64,000 nucleotides of DNA from an uncultured Gemmataceae bacterium (GCA_937923405.1 CALDUY010000026.1:1-64000); one strand, 5' to 3'; shown: positions 1 to 10,691, counted from the stretch's first letter. Notes: a model not told the origin generated them from the letters alone. Program-made: numbers and translations.

Positions 1-130
1 GAGGTCGCCGTTTCGACCGACTCAAGGTTCTTGACGTCCAGACATCCTCGCAGATGCCCGGCGTCGAGAGACACAAAAGCCGATCACACGGCTTCCGCTC
101 TCTCGCGTTTTGGTTGGCTTTCTCTTCCCG

Positions 131-199
131 CTTGTCAAAGATCGTGCCTCCACGTTGGGAGGGCACTGAGAATTGTAGCAGTGACTGGTTGGGAGTCAA
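131..199 (-). promoter_or_regulatory. Predicted rRNA-operon promoter and boxA leader
   Basis: On the minus strand there is a sigma-70-type promoter with -35 TTGACT (194-199), a 16-nt spacer and -10 TACAAT (172-177). Just downstream is GATCTTTGACAAG (131-143), which resembles the boxA antitermination element of bacterial rRNA leaders. The transcript runs off the left edge with no convincing ORF in the first 160 nt. The inference is the leader of an rRNA operon whose mature rRNA lies outside the window. It could instead be an unrelated strongly expressed stable RNA or gene. Confidence 0.42.
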
Positions 200-204
200 C
201 AGGG

Positions 205-315
205 ATCTGTGAAAAAAAGAAAAACCCAAGAAGCTCCTTGTTTTGGACACGGAGTACTTGGGTTCTGTACCGAGCTTCGATTACTGGCGATTCGCCAGCC
301 GAAGCGATATAAACG
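205..315 (-). ncRNA. Predicted small RNA of about 100 nt
   Basis: The minus strand carries a complete small transcription unit. Its promoter lies at 319-347, and transcription should start near 312. A first hairpin pairs 300-305 with 274-279 and, inside it, CTGGC with GCCAG within 284-298. A second hairpin pairs 257-264 with 223-230 (8 bp) plus 251-254 with 234-237, and is followed by a U-rich tail at 212-222. The unit sits immediately upstream of the predicted rRNA promoter and antisense to the region before purQ. I do not recognise an RNA family. It is shorter than 6S RNA, and no open frame has a ribosome binding site. Confidence 0.5.
212..264 (-). terminator. Rho-independent terminator of the small RNA
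   Basis: An 8-bp GC/AT stem (223-230 with 257-264) and an inner 4-bp stem (234-237 with 251-254) are followed on the minus strand by a run of T interrupted by one C (212-222). There is no T run on the plus-strand side, so the terminator acts on minus-strand transcripts. Confidence 0.6.
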
Positions 316-318
316 AAA

Positions 319-347
319 ATTATCTGGGAATCGACCTCTAGGGTCAA
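319..347 (-). promoter_or_regulatory. Strong sigma-70-type promoter of the small RNA
   Basis: On the minus strand, -35 TTGACC (plus 342-347) and -10 GATAAT (plus 319-324) are separated by exactly 17 nt. This is near consensus and the best sigma-70-like match noticed in the window. It points away from purQ towards the hairpins at 212-305. Confidence 0.6.
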
Positions 348-407
348 GAAAATTTTGCCCTTTTTAGGTCGTATTTTTCCTATCCTTGCCAGCCCAGGGT
401 GTCTGCT

Positions 408-1178
408 ATGCCCTCGATCAAGGTGTTAATTCTTCGTGCTCCTGGAGCCAACTGCGATGTCGAAACCCAATTCGCCTTTGAGCGAGCCGGAGCGATCGCC
501 GAGCGGCTGCACATCAATCAATTACGCGAATCTCCCGCTCTGCTACAGCGGTATCAAGTTTTGGTGATTCCCGGGGGCTTCACCTATGGCGATGATGTCG
601 CGGCGGGCAAAATTCTCGCGGTGCAGTTGGCCCACTTTCTCGGAGATGCTCTTCGCAAATTTCGTGATCGGGAAAAACTTATCTTGGGGATCTGCAATGG
701 CTTTCAAGCCTTGCTCAAGGCCGGGCTGATTCTTTCCCCCGACGAAGAGGGACCGATCGCTACGCTGACCCACAACAGCAATGGCCGCTTCATCGATCGC
801 TGGGTTCATCTACAAACGTTCGGCGATCGCTGTCCGTTTCTCCAGGGAGTCGAACGAATGTTTTTGCCCATCGCCCACGGCGAGGGGCGGTTGGTTTGTC
901 GTGCCGACTGGCAGTTACAGGGATTATTGCAAGCAGGGCAGGCAGTTTTACGCTATACTTCTTCGTTGAATTCCCCTACGAATGCGTCCGGCAATCCGAA
1001 TGGTTCGCAGGGCGACATCGCTGGTCTGTGCGACTTGACCGGCCGCGTGCTGGGACTGATGCCGCATCCCGAGCGACATATTCTGCCAACTCAGCATCCT
1101 CACTGGACGAGGAACAGCACGCTTGGCGAAGGAGACGGCATGGCGATCTTTCGTAACGCCGTCCGCTTCTTTCACTGA
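408..1178 (+). CDS. purQ: Phosphoribosylformylglycinamidine synthase glutaminase subunit PurQ
   Basis: This is the glutaminase subunit of FGAM synthase, which supplies ammonia for the fourth step of purine synthesis in the cytoplasm with PurL and PurS. The protein (256 aa) is a class I glutamine amidotransferase. It has the oxyanion-strand sequence PGGFTYGDD, the nucleophile Cys in GICNGFQAL, and the catalytic His and Glu in MPHPERH near the C-terminus. It is longer than the roughly 220-aa PurQ of Bacillus, as in other long forms. The start is placed at ATG 408, with AGGG 8 nt upstream; a GTG at 399 is in frame but lacks a site. It is followed 15 nt later by nadC and probably forms an operon with nadC and birA. 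Confidence 0.93.
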   Translation: MPSIKVLILRAPGANCDVETQFAFERAGAIAERLHINQLRESPALLQRYQVLVIPGGFTYGDDVAAGKILAVQLAHFLGDALRKFRDREKLILGICNGFQALLKAGLILSPDEEGPIATLTHNSNGRFIDRWVHLQTFGDRCPFLQGVERMFLPIAHGEGRLVCRADWQLQGLLQAGQAVLRYTSSLNSPTNASGNPNGSQGDIAGLCDLTGRVLGLMPHPERHILPTQHPHWTRNSTLGEGDGMAIFRNAVRFFH

Positions 1179-1193
1179 TCCACGGAGACGGCC

Positions 1194-2057
1194 ATGCAGT
1201 TCACCGTTGACGAACAGGCTGCCTGCGACAAACTGGCTCGGCTAGCGTTGGATGAAGATCTCGGTCAACCCGGGGATCTGACTAGCACCGCGTTGATTTC
1301 TCCACAAACGCAGGGCGAAGCGGTGCTGGTAGCTCGCGTCTGGGGGATTCTCGCGGGACTACAGGCCGCTCGGTCGGTGTGCGCTCTGGTCGAGCCGCGA
1401 CTGGAATTTGTCGCTCTACTGGAGGATGGTGCGCCGTTGTCGCCGGGGCAGCGGATCGCCCAGATTCGTGGCCCGATGCGCGGCATCTTGACTGCGGAGC
1501 GAACCGCGTTGAATTTTTTGCAGCGTCTCTCTGGAGTGGCGACACTGACTTGGCAGTACGTTCAGCAGCTATACGGTTTGTCCTGTCAATTGCTCGACAC
1601 ACGCAAGACCACGCCGGGCTGGCGGTTGCTGGAGAAGTATGCTGTCCGTGCCGGAGGCGGGCACAACCATCGCGTCGGCTTGTTCGATGGGATTCTCATC
1701 AAGGATAACCACCTAGCCGCTCTGGGCGGGTCGATTGCCGACGCGGTACGTCTGGCCCGTCAATATTACGGGGCGAGCGTGCCCCTCGAAGTGGAGGTGG
1801 ATACGCTCGAACAACTCCGCGAAGCCTTGGTCGTGGCTCCCGACATCGTTCTGTTGGATAACATGACCAACGAGCAATTGCGTGAAGCGGTGCGGCGAAG
1901 AAACGAACTAGCTCCGTCGGTACGGCTCGAAGCCTCGGGCGGAGTGACACTGGAAACCATTCGCAGTATTGCCGAGACGGGCGTCGATCGGGTCAGCGTC
2001 GGGGCGTTGACTCACAGCGCCCGAGCGTTGGATCTGGCGCTGGATTATGGCTCATGA
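1194..2057 (+). CDS. nadC: Nicotinate-nucleotide pyrophosphorylase (quinolinate phosphoribosyltransferase)
   Basis: The enzyme converts quinolinate and PRPP to nicotinate mononucleotide, CO2 and pyrophosphate in de novo NAD synthesis. The 287-aa protein has the family length and hallmarks: LDTRKTTPGWR and GGGHNHRVGLFDG for PRPP/quinolinate binding, IKDNH, the EVEVDTLEQ strand, and a C-terminal barrel with LEASGGV and VDRVSVGALTH. A GGAG sequence precedes ATG 1194. It lies 15 nt after purQ and overlaps birA by 4 nt (ATGA), so translation is probably coupled. Confidence 0.95.
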   Translation: MQFTVDEQAACDKLARLALDEDLGQPGDLTSTALISPQTQGEAVLVARVWGILAGLQAARSVCALVEPRLEFVALLEDGAPLSPGQRIAQIRGPMRGILTAERTALNFLQRLSGVATLTWQYVQQLYGLSCQLLDTRKTTPGWRLLEKYAVRAGGGHNHRVGLFDGILIKDNHLAALGGSIADAVRLARQYYGASVPLEVEVDTLEQLREALVVAPDIVLLDNMTNEQLREAVRRRNELAPSVRLEASGGVTLETIRSIAETGVDRVSVGALTHSARALDLALDYGS

Positions 2058-2824
2058 TTCGAGAATGGCACCTCGACACAAAGCACATTGGTCGGCGCGT
2101 GCTAGTTTACTCGCAGACGGACAGCACGAACACTCGCGCATTAGAACAGGCCGGCCAACCGAACACTCATGGGCTGGCGTTTCTGGCCGAGGAGCAGCTC
2201 GCTGGTCGTGGACAGCAGGGGCGACGCTGGGTCGCAGCTCCCGGTTCCAGCGTGCTGTTATCCGTCCTCCTGTATCCGCCCGATTCGAGCAATCGGCCTG
2301 TGTTGCTGACGGCCTGGGCTGCGGTATCCGTCTGTGAGGTGGTTCGGCGGTTCACCTCCCAAGAGCCTCGCATCAAGTGGCCTAATGATGTGCTGCTGGC
2401 CGAGCGAAAAGTTTGCGGAATTCTGATTGAACAGACCCGCCTCGGAGGGGCGACGGCCACTGTGGCTGGTATCGGGCTGAACGTGTCTCAATCGCAAGAG
2501 TATTTTCAGGACGTCGGACTACCTATGGCGACTTCGCTGCAAGTGATGGGAGCGGTCGGTCTAGAGAGTGAATCAGTCGCTCGCGAATTGTTGAAGACGC
2601 TAGATCAACACTACGACACTTTGCTCCGTGGCGAGTTGAAGATTCTGGAGCAGCAATGGGCCTCGTATCTGGGATTGCTTGAGAAGCATGTGCTGGTGGA
2701 ATCGCTGGGATCGAATTATGCCGGCACTCTGCTCGCCTGCCAATTCGATCGGGTATTGCTAGACCAAGAAGGAGAAATTCTTTCGCTACAACCAGAAAAG
2801 ATTTGGCACATCCATCGTGTGTGA
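2054..2824 (+). CDS. birA: Biotin--[acetyl-CoA-carboxylase] ligase
   Basis: The enzyme attaches biotin, through biotinyl-AMP, to the biotin carboxyl carrier protein of acetyl-CoA carboxylase. The 256-aa protein shows the BPL/LPL catalytic fold: TDSTNTRA, the biotin-binding loop GRGQQGRRW followed by APGSSVLLSVLL, IKWPNDVLL, and KVCGILIEQ, followed by GIGLNVSQ. There is no N-terminal helix-turn-helix, so it is a monofunctional ligase without the repressor domain of E. coli BirA. The start codon overlaps the nadC stop (ATGA at 2054-2057). Confidence 0.93.
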   Translation: MIREWHLDTKHIGRRVLVYSQTDSTNTRALEQAGQPNTHGLAFLAEEQLAGRGQQGRRWVAAPGSSVLLSVLLYPPDSSNRPVLLTAWAAVSVCEVVRRFTSQEPRIKWPNDVLLAERKVCGILIEQTRLGGATATVAGIGLNVSQSQEYFQDVGLPMATSLQVMGAVGLESESVARELLKTLDQHYDTLLRGELKILEQQWASYLGLLEKHVLVESLGSNYAGTLLACQFDRVLLDQEGEILSLQPEKIWHIHRV

Positions 2825-2994
2825 ATCAATTGCCCCAACTGCTCCATCGCAAAGAACCCACTTTAGCTGAACTTACTCCGCAACGCCAACTGCCTCGGAG
2901 TCGCATCTTTCCTGGATATTCAAGAAGTGTATCACGATTCGCCGATCCCTGGGATTGCGGGAAGTCAGCGAGTTCTCCAAGCTCGCTGGATTTC

Positions 2995-3165
2995 CTAGAG
3001 CGCGTTACCAGATAGTGAAGCGTAGCACAGGCTGAAGCCTGCGGCTACCAGTTCTTATGAGCCGGTAGCCGCAGGTTTCAGCCTGCGAAAACAAATAGCC
3101 GCAGGTTTCAGCCTGCGAAAGGGTTCATACCTCGCTGCCTCCACACCATCTTGAGGAGCGCTCTG
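2995..3165. mobile_element. MITE-like palindromic element, copy A
   Basis: A non-coding element of about 170 bp. Its left end CTAGAGCGCGTTACCAGAT and right end (reverse complement CAGAGCGCTCCTCAAGAT) form imperfect inverted repeats. Inside are three palindromic units of the form GCAGG-YTNNAG-CCTGC (3028-3041, 3071-3086, 3101-3116), two followed by GAAA. It aligns end to end with the element at 34096-34255. The region 2825-2994 before it shows no gene or clear signal. Confidence 0.6.
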
Positions 3166-3190
3166 CCATCCACGAACGGGAGGGGAAAGC

Positions 3191-5065
3191 GTGGAGCCAA
3201 TGATCGAGCAACCATCGACGCCTGAGCCGCTTGTCGAGATTTTCACGTTGCCCGTGGGATGGCCAATCGAGGTGCGTTCGCATCCACGGTTTGAGCGGCC
3301 GTTGGAAGTGAGTGTTCGTCAGGCGGCGCTGTTGACCAGCGCTCCTTGGGTGCGATCCGTCGGCAACCCCAAGATGGAAGTGCGTACCCAGGGATGGAAG
3401 TTTCCCGTTCCGCCGGATCGTCCGCCCACCCCACTACAAGCCAAACAGGATAAGGCTCCGGAATCAGGTCGTGTCGCCAAAGTGTTGCCGCTCTCGGCCT
3501 TGCCGGAGGAAGCTCGTGAGGAGATTGAGCAGGCACTGACGCAAGCCGGTGAGATCCAGGCCAGCGACCATCCGACGACCGAAACCACAAAAGCTCCGGA
3601 CTCGTCAACGGAGCAGGAACCGACTCGGTTGAAACCGCCGCGCGAAACGGTCCTCTTCAAGGATCGGCTGCTCTATCTGTTGCAACCGCCATTGGAGAGT
3701 CTGTTTGGCAACAACAAGGTCACGCTGCCATTCGATCCCTATCCCTATCAAGTCAAGGGCATCGCCTTTCTGATGCCTCGGCATCACGCGCTGATCGCCG
3801 ATGAGATGGGACTGGGAAAAACGGTGCAGGTGATCGTAGCGTTGCGGTTGTTGTTCCACGCCGGTCTGATCGGCAAGGTGCTGATTGTCTGTCCTAAACC
3901 GCTAGTGATCAATTGGTCGCGCGAACTACGGCTTTGGGCCCCCGATGTTCCGTTCGAGGTCATCAACGGAGATCTGGAACAGCGCCGGTATCAGTGGCAC
4001 GTCTCGAACTGCCCCGTGAAACTGGTCAACTACGAACTGTTGACCCGCGACGTGGCTGAGCTGGCCGATGAACGCTGTCATTATGATGTCGTGGTGTTGG
4101 ACGAGGCGCAGCGAATCAAGAGCCGCGATTCTAAGACCGCCAGTGCCGTCTGCTCTATTCGCCGCAATCGCAGTTGGGCGATGTCCGGAACGCCGATCGA
4201 AAACAAGATTGAGGATCTGATCAATATTTTTGCCTTTGTCGATCCAAATAGGATTCCAAGAGATGCTCCACCGCGCATGCTTCGAGAACTGACCGGCGAT
4301 TATCTCTTGCGGCGTACCAAGGATATGGTCGTCGGTGACATGCCGCCACGCATCATCAAGGATGTCTACCTCGAACTGACTCCCGCACAGCGCGAAGCCT
4401 ACGATCTGGCCGAGAAAGAGGGAGTCATCCATCTCAATGCGCTGGGCAACACCATCACGGTGCAGCACGTCTTTGAGTTGGTGATGCGACTGAAGCAGAT
4501 TTGCAACTTTGATCTGCGCACCAATGAGAGCATTAAACTCGAACAATTGATGTCTGACATGGAGGAAGTAGCCGCCAACGGTCGTAAGGCGATTGTTTTC
4601 TCCCAGTGGACTGAACCGCTCGAACGTCTCGCCAAGGCCCTCGCGCCCTTCGGACCGTTGCTGTATCATGGTAAGGTGCCGCACAGTCAACGGCAGGGCA
4701 TTCTCGATCAGTTCCAGCACGATCCGACCAAGCATGTGATCTTGATGAGCTACGGTACCGGATCGGTCGGACTGAATCTCCAGTTCACCAACTATGTGTT
4801 TCTCTACGATCGTTGGTGGAACCCCGCGATCGAGGATCAGGCGATCAATCGGGCACATCGGTTGGGGCAAAAATCATCGGTGTTTGTCTCGCGGTTCATC
4901 TGCGAAAACACCATCGAAAAACGCATCGCGGAGATCCTAGAGGCGAAACGAGCGCTGTTCAATGAGATGATCGAAGGTAATGGTCCTCCCTCGTCGTTAG
5001 GATTGACCGAAGAGGAGGTGTTCGGCCTGTTCGACATCTCCGCCCGCCCCAAACGCGCCGCGTGA
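3191..5065 (+). CDS. SNF2-family DEAD/DEAH box helicase
   Basis: A DNA-dependent ATPase of the SNF2/RapA-like superfamily 2, 624 aa. After a roughly 180-residue N-terminal part unlike any domain I recognise, the seven motifs appear in order: I (DEMGLGKT), Ia (IVCPKPLVINW), II (VVLDEAQRIK), III (MSGTPIEN), IV (IVFSQW), V (GTGSVGLNLQ) and VI (QAINRAHRLGQ). No SWIM zinc finger is visible. GTG 3191 is chosen as start because a GGGAGGGG tract lies 5-10 nt upstream; ATG 3200 is an alternative. It stands alone, with a MITE-like element just upstream. Likely roles are transcription-complex recycling or DNA repair remodelling, by family only. Confidence 0.88.
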   Translation: MEPMIEQPSTPEPLVEIFTLPVGWPIEVRSHPRFERPLEVSVRQAALLTSAPWVRSVGNPKMEVRTQGWKFPVPPDRPPTPLQAKQDKAPESGRVAKVLPLSALPEEAREEIEQALTQAGEIQASDHPTTETTKAPDSSTEQEPTRLKPPRETVLFKDRLLYLLQPPLESLFGNNKVTLPFDPYPYQVKGIAFLMPRHHALIADEMGLGKTVQVIVALRLLFHAGLIGKVLIVCPKPLVINWSRELRLWAPDVPFEVINGDLEQRRYQWHVSNCPVKLVNYELLTRDVAELADERCHYDVVVLDEAQRIKSRDSKTASAVCSIRRNRSWAMSGTPIENKIEDLINIFAFVDPNRIPRDAPPRMLRELTGDYLLRRTKDMVVGDMPPRIIKDVYLELTPAQREAYDLAEKEGVIHLNALGNTITVQHVFELVMRLKQICNFDLRTNESIKLEQLMSDMEEVAANGRKAIVFSQWTEPLERLAKALAPFGPLLYHGKVPHSQRQGILDQFQHDPTKHVILMSYGTGSVGLNLQFTNYVFLYDRWWNPAIEDQAINRAHRLGQKSSVFVSRFICENTIEKRIAEILEAKRALFNEMIEGNGPPSSLGLTEEEVFGLFDISARPKRAA

Positions 5066-5098
5066 GCCTGGCTGACTAACAGCGAGGCGACCCTGGAG

Positions 5099-6118
5099 TT
5101 ACTCGCACTCCTTGAGAGCCAGCAGAGCGAACGCCGTGCCCGCGTTGGCGATGTAGTGCGTGCTATCGCGGTTCAGTGAGTGGGTGAACCACCGGCCCGA
5201 TTCGCGCTGATTGGCGCGGAGCCAGGCGACGCCGCGTTGCAAGGCTGGGTCGTCGGCACGCACGCCGGCTTGCCGCAAAATGTAGACCACCAGTCCGGTG
5301 CCGTACCCATCGCTGGGAGAATGGGGATCGCTTTTGCGGCCATCATTACCGGTCCAGTCGCCCAGCGAGGCGAGACTCCAGCCGCCATCCTCACGCTGTT
5401 TGGCGCGAAGCGTGGCGATGGTTTTCTGCTGTTGCTGAGGCGTCATCAACCCGTCGACTTTTTGAGAAGCCCACAGCAACCAGGCTTGATGATGCAGAGA
5501 GGGAGGCGGTGTTTTGTCGAAATAAGCTTGCAGCCGCTTCAACCCAGCCTGGGCCGCTTCCGTCTGAGCGTAATTGTCGGGAGCGATTCCGACACCAACT
5601 GCTACAAAAACCGCTCCGAAATAGTCGTCATGTTCCATCGGCGGCCAGTCGCACTTGAGCCAGTTCCAGGCTCCATTTTTGCCCTGCAACCTCCAGATGC
5701 GATCGAGGGCTTGTCGCGTCGTGGCATGCAGTTTCCCTGTCGTCCGGGCATCGTGAAAGGCCAGCGTTACGCCTGTCACCAGGACTTCGGTATCCCAGCG
5801 CGGGGCGTCACCTTTTTGGCCTCGGTCCCAGTGAGTGACGCGCTGCTCGAAGAAACGGCGCACACTTTGTTCTTGCGACGAGGGTTTGTCCTTCAACGCG
5901 GGCCGAGCCATCAAGTACGGCACATTGGTATGACAGGCTCCGCACTTGCGTTGCTCGGTCCAGTCGGTGGCCACCACATCGAGATAGGACGCGGCCCGGT
6001 CCAGCGACATCGACTTGGCGAGCGGCTCATCGGCTCGAGTCTTGCCGGGCTTGGGATCCGCAGCCTCGACTAGGCCACCACTCACCACCATCGCCAAAAG
6101 CACTATGCGAGTGACCAT
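5099..6118 (-). CDS. Secreted prenyltransferase/squalene-oxidase-repeat protein with CxxCH motif
   Basis: A 339-aa exported protein. The chosen start (ATG 6118, preceded by GGGGGT) gives a clean signal peptide (MVTRIVLLAMVVSGG). Near residue 55 is CGACH, a c-type haem-binding motif, followed by repeats typical of the terpenoid-cyclase alpha/alpha toroid (LQGKNGAWNW, KQREDGGWS, LRANQRESGRWF). Such proteins are common in planctomycetes as predicted periplasmic proteins of unknown substrate. It lacks the DxDD acid motif of squalene-hopene cyclases, so cyclase activity is unlikely. It lies downstream of glgB on the same strand with a 63-nt gap. Confidence 0.75.
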   Translation of the reverse strand: MVTRIVLLAMVVSGGLVEAADPKPGKTRADEPLAKSMSLDRAASYLDVVATDWTEQRKCGACHTNVPYLMARPALKDKPSSQEQSVRRFFEQRVTHWDRGQKGDAPRWDTEVLVTGVTLAFHDARTTGKLHATTRQALDRIWRLQGKNGAWNWLKCDWPPMEHDDYFGAVFVAVGVGIAPDNYAQTEAAQAGLKRLQAYFDKTPPPSLHHQAWLLWASQKVDGLMTPQQQQKTIATLRAKQREDGGWSLASLGDWTGNDGRKSDPHSPSDGYGTGLVVYILRQAGVRADDPALQRGVAWLRANQRESGRWFTHSLNRDSTHYIANAGTAFALLALKECE

Positions 6119-6181
6119 GCTACCCCCGTGTGAGAACACTCCTATCGTGAACATGGTAGCACACGGGGAGAGCCAACAACA

Positions 6182-8145
<1,964 letters not shown>

Positions 8146-8149
<4 letters not shown>

Positions 8150-9483
8150 CGTGCCGAAGTCGTGGACCCTTCCGAGCCTCGGGGAAGAGGACGCGGCACC
8201 GTGCCCTCGTCCCGAAACCGTCGATTCGGCTGTGTGGCATCCTCGAGTAGCGGTACTAACCGAGTAGCCAGGATCTCCTCGCCGATCCGTTTGCCCAGAG
8301 CCAATCCTTCTCGGTTATCGCACTCGAAGTGAAGGCCGCCGTAGATGCGGCTGCGTCCCGCTTCCCTAGCGGCCTCCCAAAATCCCTTGTAGGTGCGTTC
8401 CGCGCCAGGCACCCCATCCGAACCGACGGTGAATTCTACCTCGTCTTTGCCCATAATTTCCGTCAAGATGGTCGCTGCCGCTCCGGAGAAGGTGCTGTGG
8501 CTAGAGGTATATGACGGAAACGCCAGTGTGAGCAATAATGGCGACCAGTCCGGTTCGGTCTGTCGAATCGCGGTCACCGGTCGCCACAGGCGGTAGCGAT
8601 ATTTGCACTCCCAGCAAAGAATGGCTGCGTCGGCCAGGGCCAGGTTCAACAAAGCGAAGATGCGGGCATTCTCGGTCAGGCTGTTGCCCTGCTCGAGAGC
8701 CACCATCCGGGCAATCTGATTCCAGTGCCCTGCAGGTGTGCTGGTGCCCGGTCCGTCGTTCCAGAATTCAGCTATCAAGGTTTGCTCGGCGGTGCGGTGG
8801 TTGCTGTCTATTCCGCCCAGCCGACGTACTTCCGCCAGATCGTCGCGCATCTCCTCGCTTGACAGAGCTGGGGGAGGTACAAAACGGGGATCGAACTTAT
8901 CGGACACGCCGAATCGTCGAGTTTGGCCGTAGGCGGGAAGCAGGGCGTCGTCGAAACTTGGCGGAGTCGGTCTCCACATCCCGACACGGTTCGTTACGCG
9001 ATAGGCCACCTTCTGTTCCACGTCCACTTCGCGACGCCAATCGAGGAGGCGATCAGCGACGTAACGGCCGACGCCAATGCCCAGGGTGCGCGGTCGACTC
9101 GCCGGAATGGTGTCGAGCATCTTTTGCATCGCGCGATCGAACGTTCGAGCCTGACCAGGATACAGTTCGCTTAGCACTCGTGCCGCGCAGGCGGCCACGG
9201 CCGCTTCGACGTGGATTGGTTCAATGGCCTTTAGATCCACTCGATAGGGCAGGTATCTGCGATCGATGGTGTTGACCGTATCGAAAAGGGCGGCATGCAG
9301 AATGGCTAGATTCCGCGCCGCTAGCGGTGGAGCGGTGCGATCCTTGCGAATCGCTTCCAGAGCCAATTCGTTCCATTGCAAAATCTGATCTGAGGCCGAC
9401 TGCGTGTCCTTGGGGAAACGATTCGACTCGCCTGTGCGGTCTTGGGACGGCAACAGCGTCAGCAGCAACACGAGAGCAAACAT
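8146..9483 (-). CDS. Vanadium-dependent haloperoxidase-like PAP2 superfamily protein
   Basis: A 445-aa exported protein. ATG 9483 is chosen as start because GTGGAG lies 8 nt upstream and a hydrophobic signal peptide (MFALVLLLTLLP) follows; the longer frame from 9516 has no site. The vanadate/phosphate-binding residues of the family are present: K-x6-RP in KYRYRLWRP, the PSYTSSHSTFSG loop with the catalytic His, and SR-x5-H-x3-D in SRIYGGLHFECD. By family it oxidises halides with peroxide or acts as an acid phosphatase; the sequence does not decide. It is directly upstream of and coupled to glgB, an unusual partnership. Confidence 0.83.
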
Positions 9484-9639
9484 GGATCGACTCCACGGAG
9501 AGATTCGCACATCCATCTTTGTTCTATTCGATTTACAGCTGAAACACTACGGACGCCCTGCGGTTTTGAACGTGCCGATCGCGACAAGAAAAGCGATTTT
9601 AACGATTATCGCGGCTGGAAAGGTGGAGCAAAACGAACA

Positions 9640-9661
9640 AGCGGAGGATCTCTCCTCCGCT
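9640..9661 (-). terminator. Terminator of the FliA/WhiG-type sigma gene
   Basis: A perfect 8-bp stem AGCGGAGG/CCTCCGCT with a 6-nt loop lies 31 nt beyond the sigma-gene stop. On the minus strand it is followed by TGTTCGTTTTG. The tail is imperfect, but the position fits. Confidence 0.5.
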
Positions 9662-9691
9662 CGTAAGTGGATCTGAATTGTAGTTGAACCT

Positions 9692-10468
9692 TCAAACGCT
9701 GAACTCGGGCCTGCGCGCGGACAACTGACTTTGTAGACGGGCCACGATACTGGAGTGCATCTGACTGACTCGCGATTCGCTCAGATCGAGCGTCGCACCG
9801 ATCTCCTTCATCGTCATGTCTTCGTAGTAGTAGAGAATGATGATGAGGCGTTCATTGCGATTCAGCCCGCGAGTGACTAGCCGCATCAAATCATGATTCT
9901 GAATGCGATGAGTCGGATCCTCGGCCTTTTTGTCTTCGAGAATGTCAATCTCGCGAACATCTTTGTAGGAGTCCGTTTCGTACCATTTCTTGTTCAGACT
10001 GACCTGGCTGACAGCAGTAGCATCACCGAGCATCTTGAAGTACTCTTCGAGGCTGACGCCAAGTTTTTCCGCCATCTCTTCCGGACGCGGCGGACGCCCC
10101 AGAGTGGCTTCGAGGGATTTGCGCTCCAATTCCATGCGGCTAGCTTTGCTACGAACGAGTCGCGGTACCCAATCCATTGTGCGTAACTCGTCGAGCATGG
10201 CCCCGCGGATGCGCGGCACGCAGTAGGTTTCAAATTTCACCCCGCGTTCCATGTCGAAGGCCTGAATGGCATCCATCAGGCCGAAGGTGCCTGCACTGAT
10301 GAGATCATCTAGATCGACTCCGTCGGGAAGTCTGGCCCAAATGCGCTCCGCATTATACTTGACCAGCGGCAGATAGATCTCCACCAGTTGGTTGCGGAGC
10401 TCGATTGATTCGGTCTCCTTGTACTCCCGCCAGATCTGAGCGATATCGACATCGACGTGCGCCACCAT
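9692..10468 (-). CDS. FliA/WhiG-family RNA polymerase sigma factor
   Basis: A group 3 alternative sigma factor of 258 aa that directs RNA polymerase to a special promoter class. Region 2 is seen as LPDGVDLDDLISAGTFGLMD followed by FETYCVPRIRGAMLDELR. Region 3 follows (ATLGRPPRPEEMAEKLG), and region 4 has a helix-turn-helix (TMKEIGATLDLSESRVSQMH). This fits FliA (flagella), WhiG and related factors. In planctomycetes without clear flagellar context its regulon is unknown, and no flagellar gene is in the window. ATG 10468 is preceded by GGAGG at 5-nt spacing. The gene has a leader of more than 200 nt that contains a strong three-stem structure (10615-10691). Confidence 0.9.
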   Translation of the reverse strand: MVAHVDVDIAQIWREYKETESIELRNQLVEIYLPLVKYNAERIWARLPDGVDLDDLISAGTFGLMDAIQAFDMERGVKFETYCVPRIRGAMLDELRTMDWVPRLVRSKASRMELERKSLEATLGRPPRPEEMAEKLGVSLEEYFKMLGDATAVSQVSLNKKWYETDSYKDVREIDILEDKKAEDPTHRIQNHDLMRLVTRGLNRNERLIIILYYYEDMTMKEIGATLDLSESRVSQMHSSIVARLQSQLSARRPEFSV

Positions 10469-10614
10469 GGGCTCCTCCCTGCTGGATGGCAAGCGGTCGG
10501 TCAGTCCAACTTCCTCGGCGGCATCGAGGGACCGATGCTCCGAGCCATGCCACGATGGATGGAAGCTGGGAAGGGTAGTTCGGCGGGTTCGGTGCTTGTC
10601 CGCGGATAAGGGCT

Positions 10615-10691
10615 GATCGTTACTGCCTCACCCCAGGGTCCGATACCTTTTCAGTATCACCGGGTGAAGCCTCCCCCGAGAAAGAACGATC
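10615..10691 (-). promoter_or_regulatory. Structured RNA leader upstream of the sigma factor gene
   Basis: Three nested stems are visible: 10615-10621 with 10685-10691 (7 bp), 10625-10633 with 10662-10670 (9 bp including one G-U), and 10642-10646 with 10654-10658 (5 bp). Conserved-looking internal loops lie between them. The element sits about 145 nt before the sigma start codon in the same orientation. It does not match the consensus of any riboswitch I know. Regulatory RNA is an inference. The surrounding gap (10469-11073) also contains a 77-codon frame at 10690-10923 (minus) without a ribosome binding site, which I do not call a gene. Confidence 0.42.

Noticed and set aside
31..312. Plus-strand 93-codon frame at the left edge
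   Set aside because: It runs across the predicted small RNA and promoters, lacks a ribosome binding site and has no recognisable similarity.
3926..4870. Minus-strand open frame of 314 codons
   Set aside because: Antisense to the SNF2 helicase core, whose motifs are clear; no independent support.
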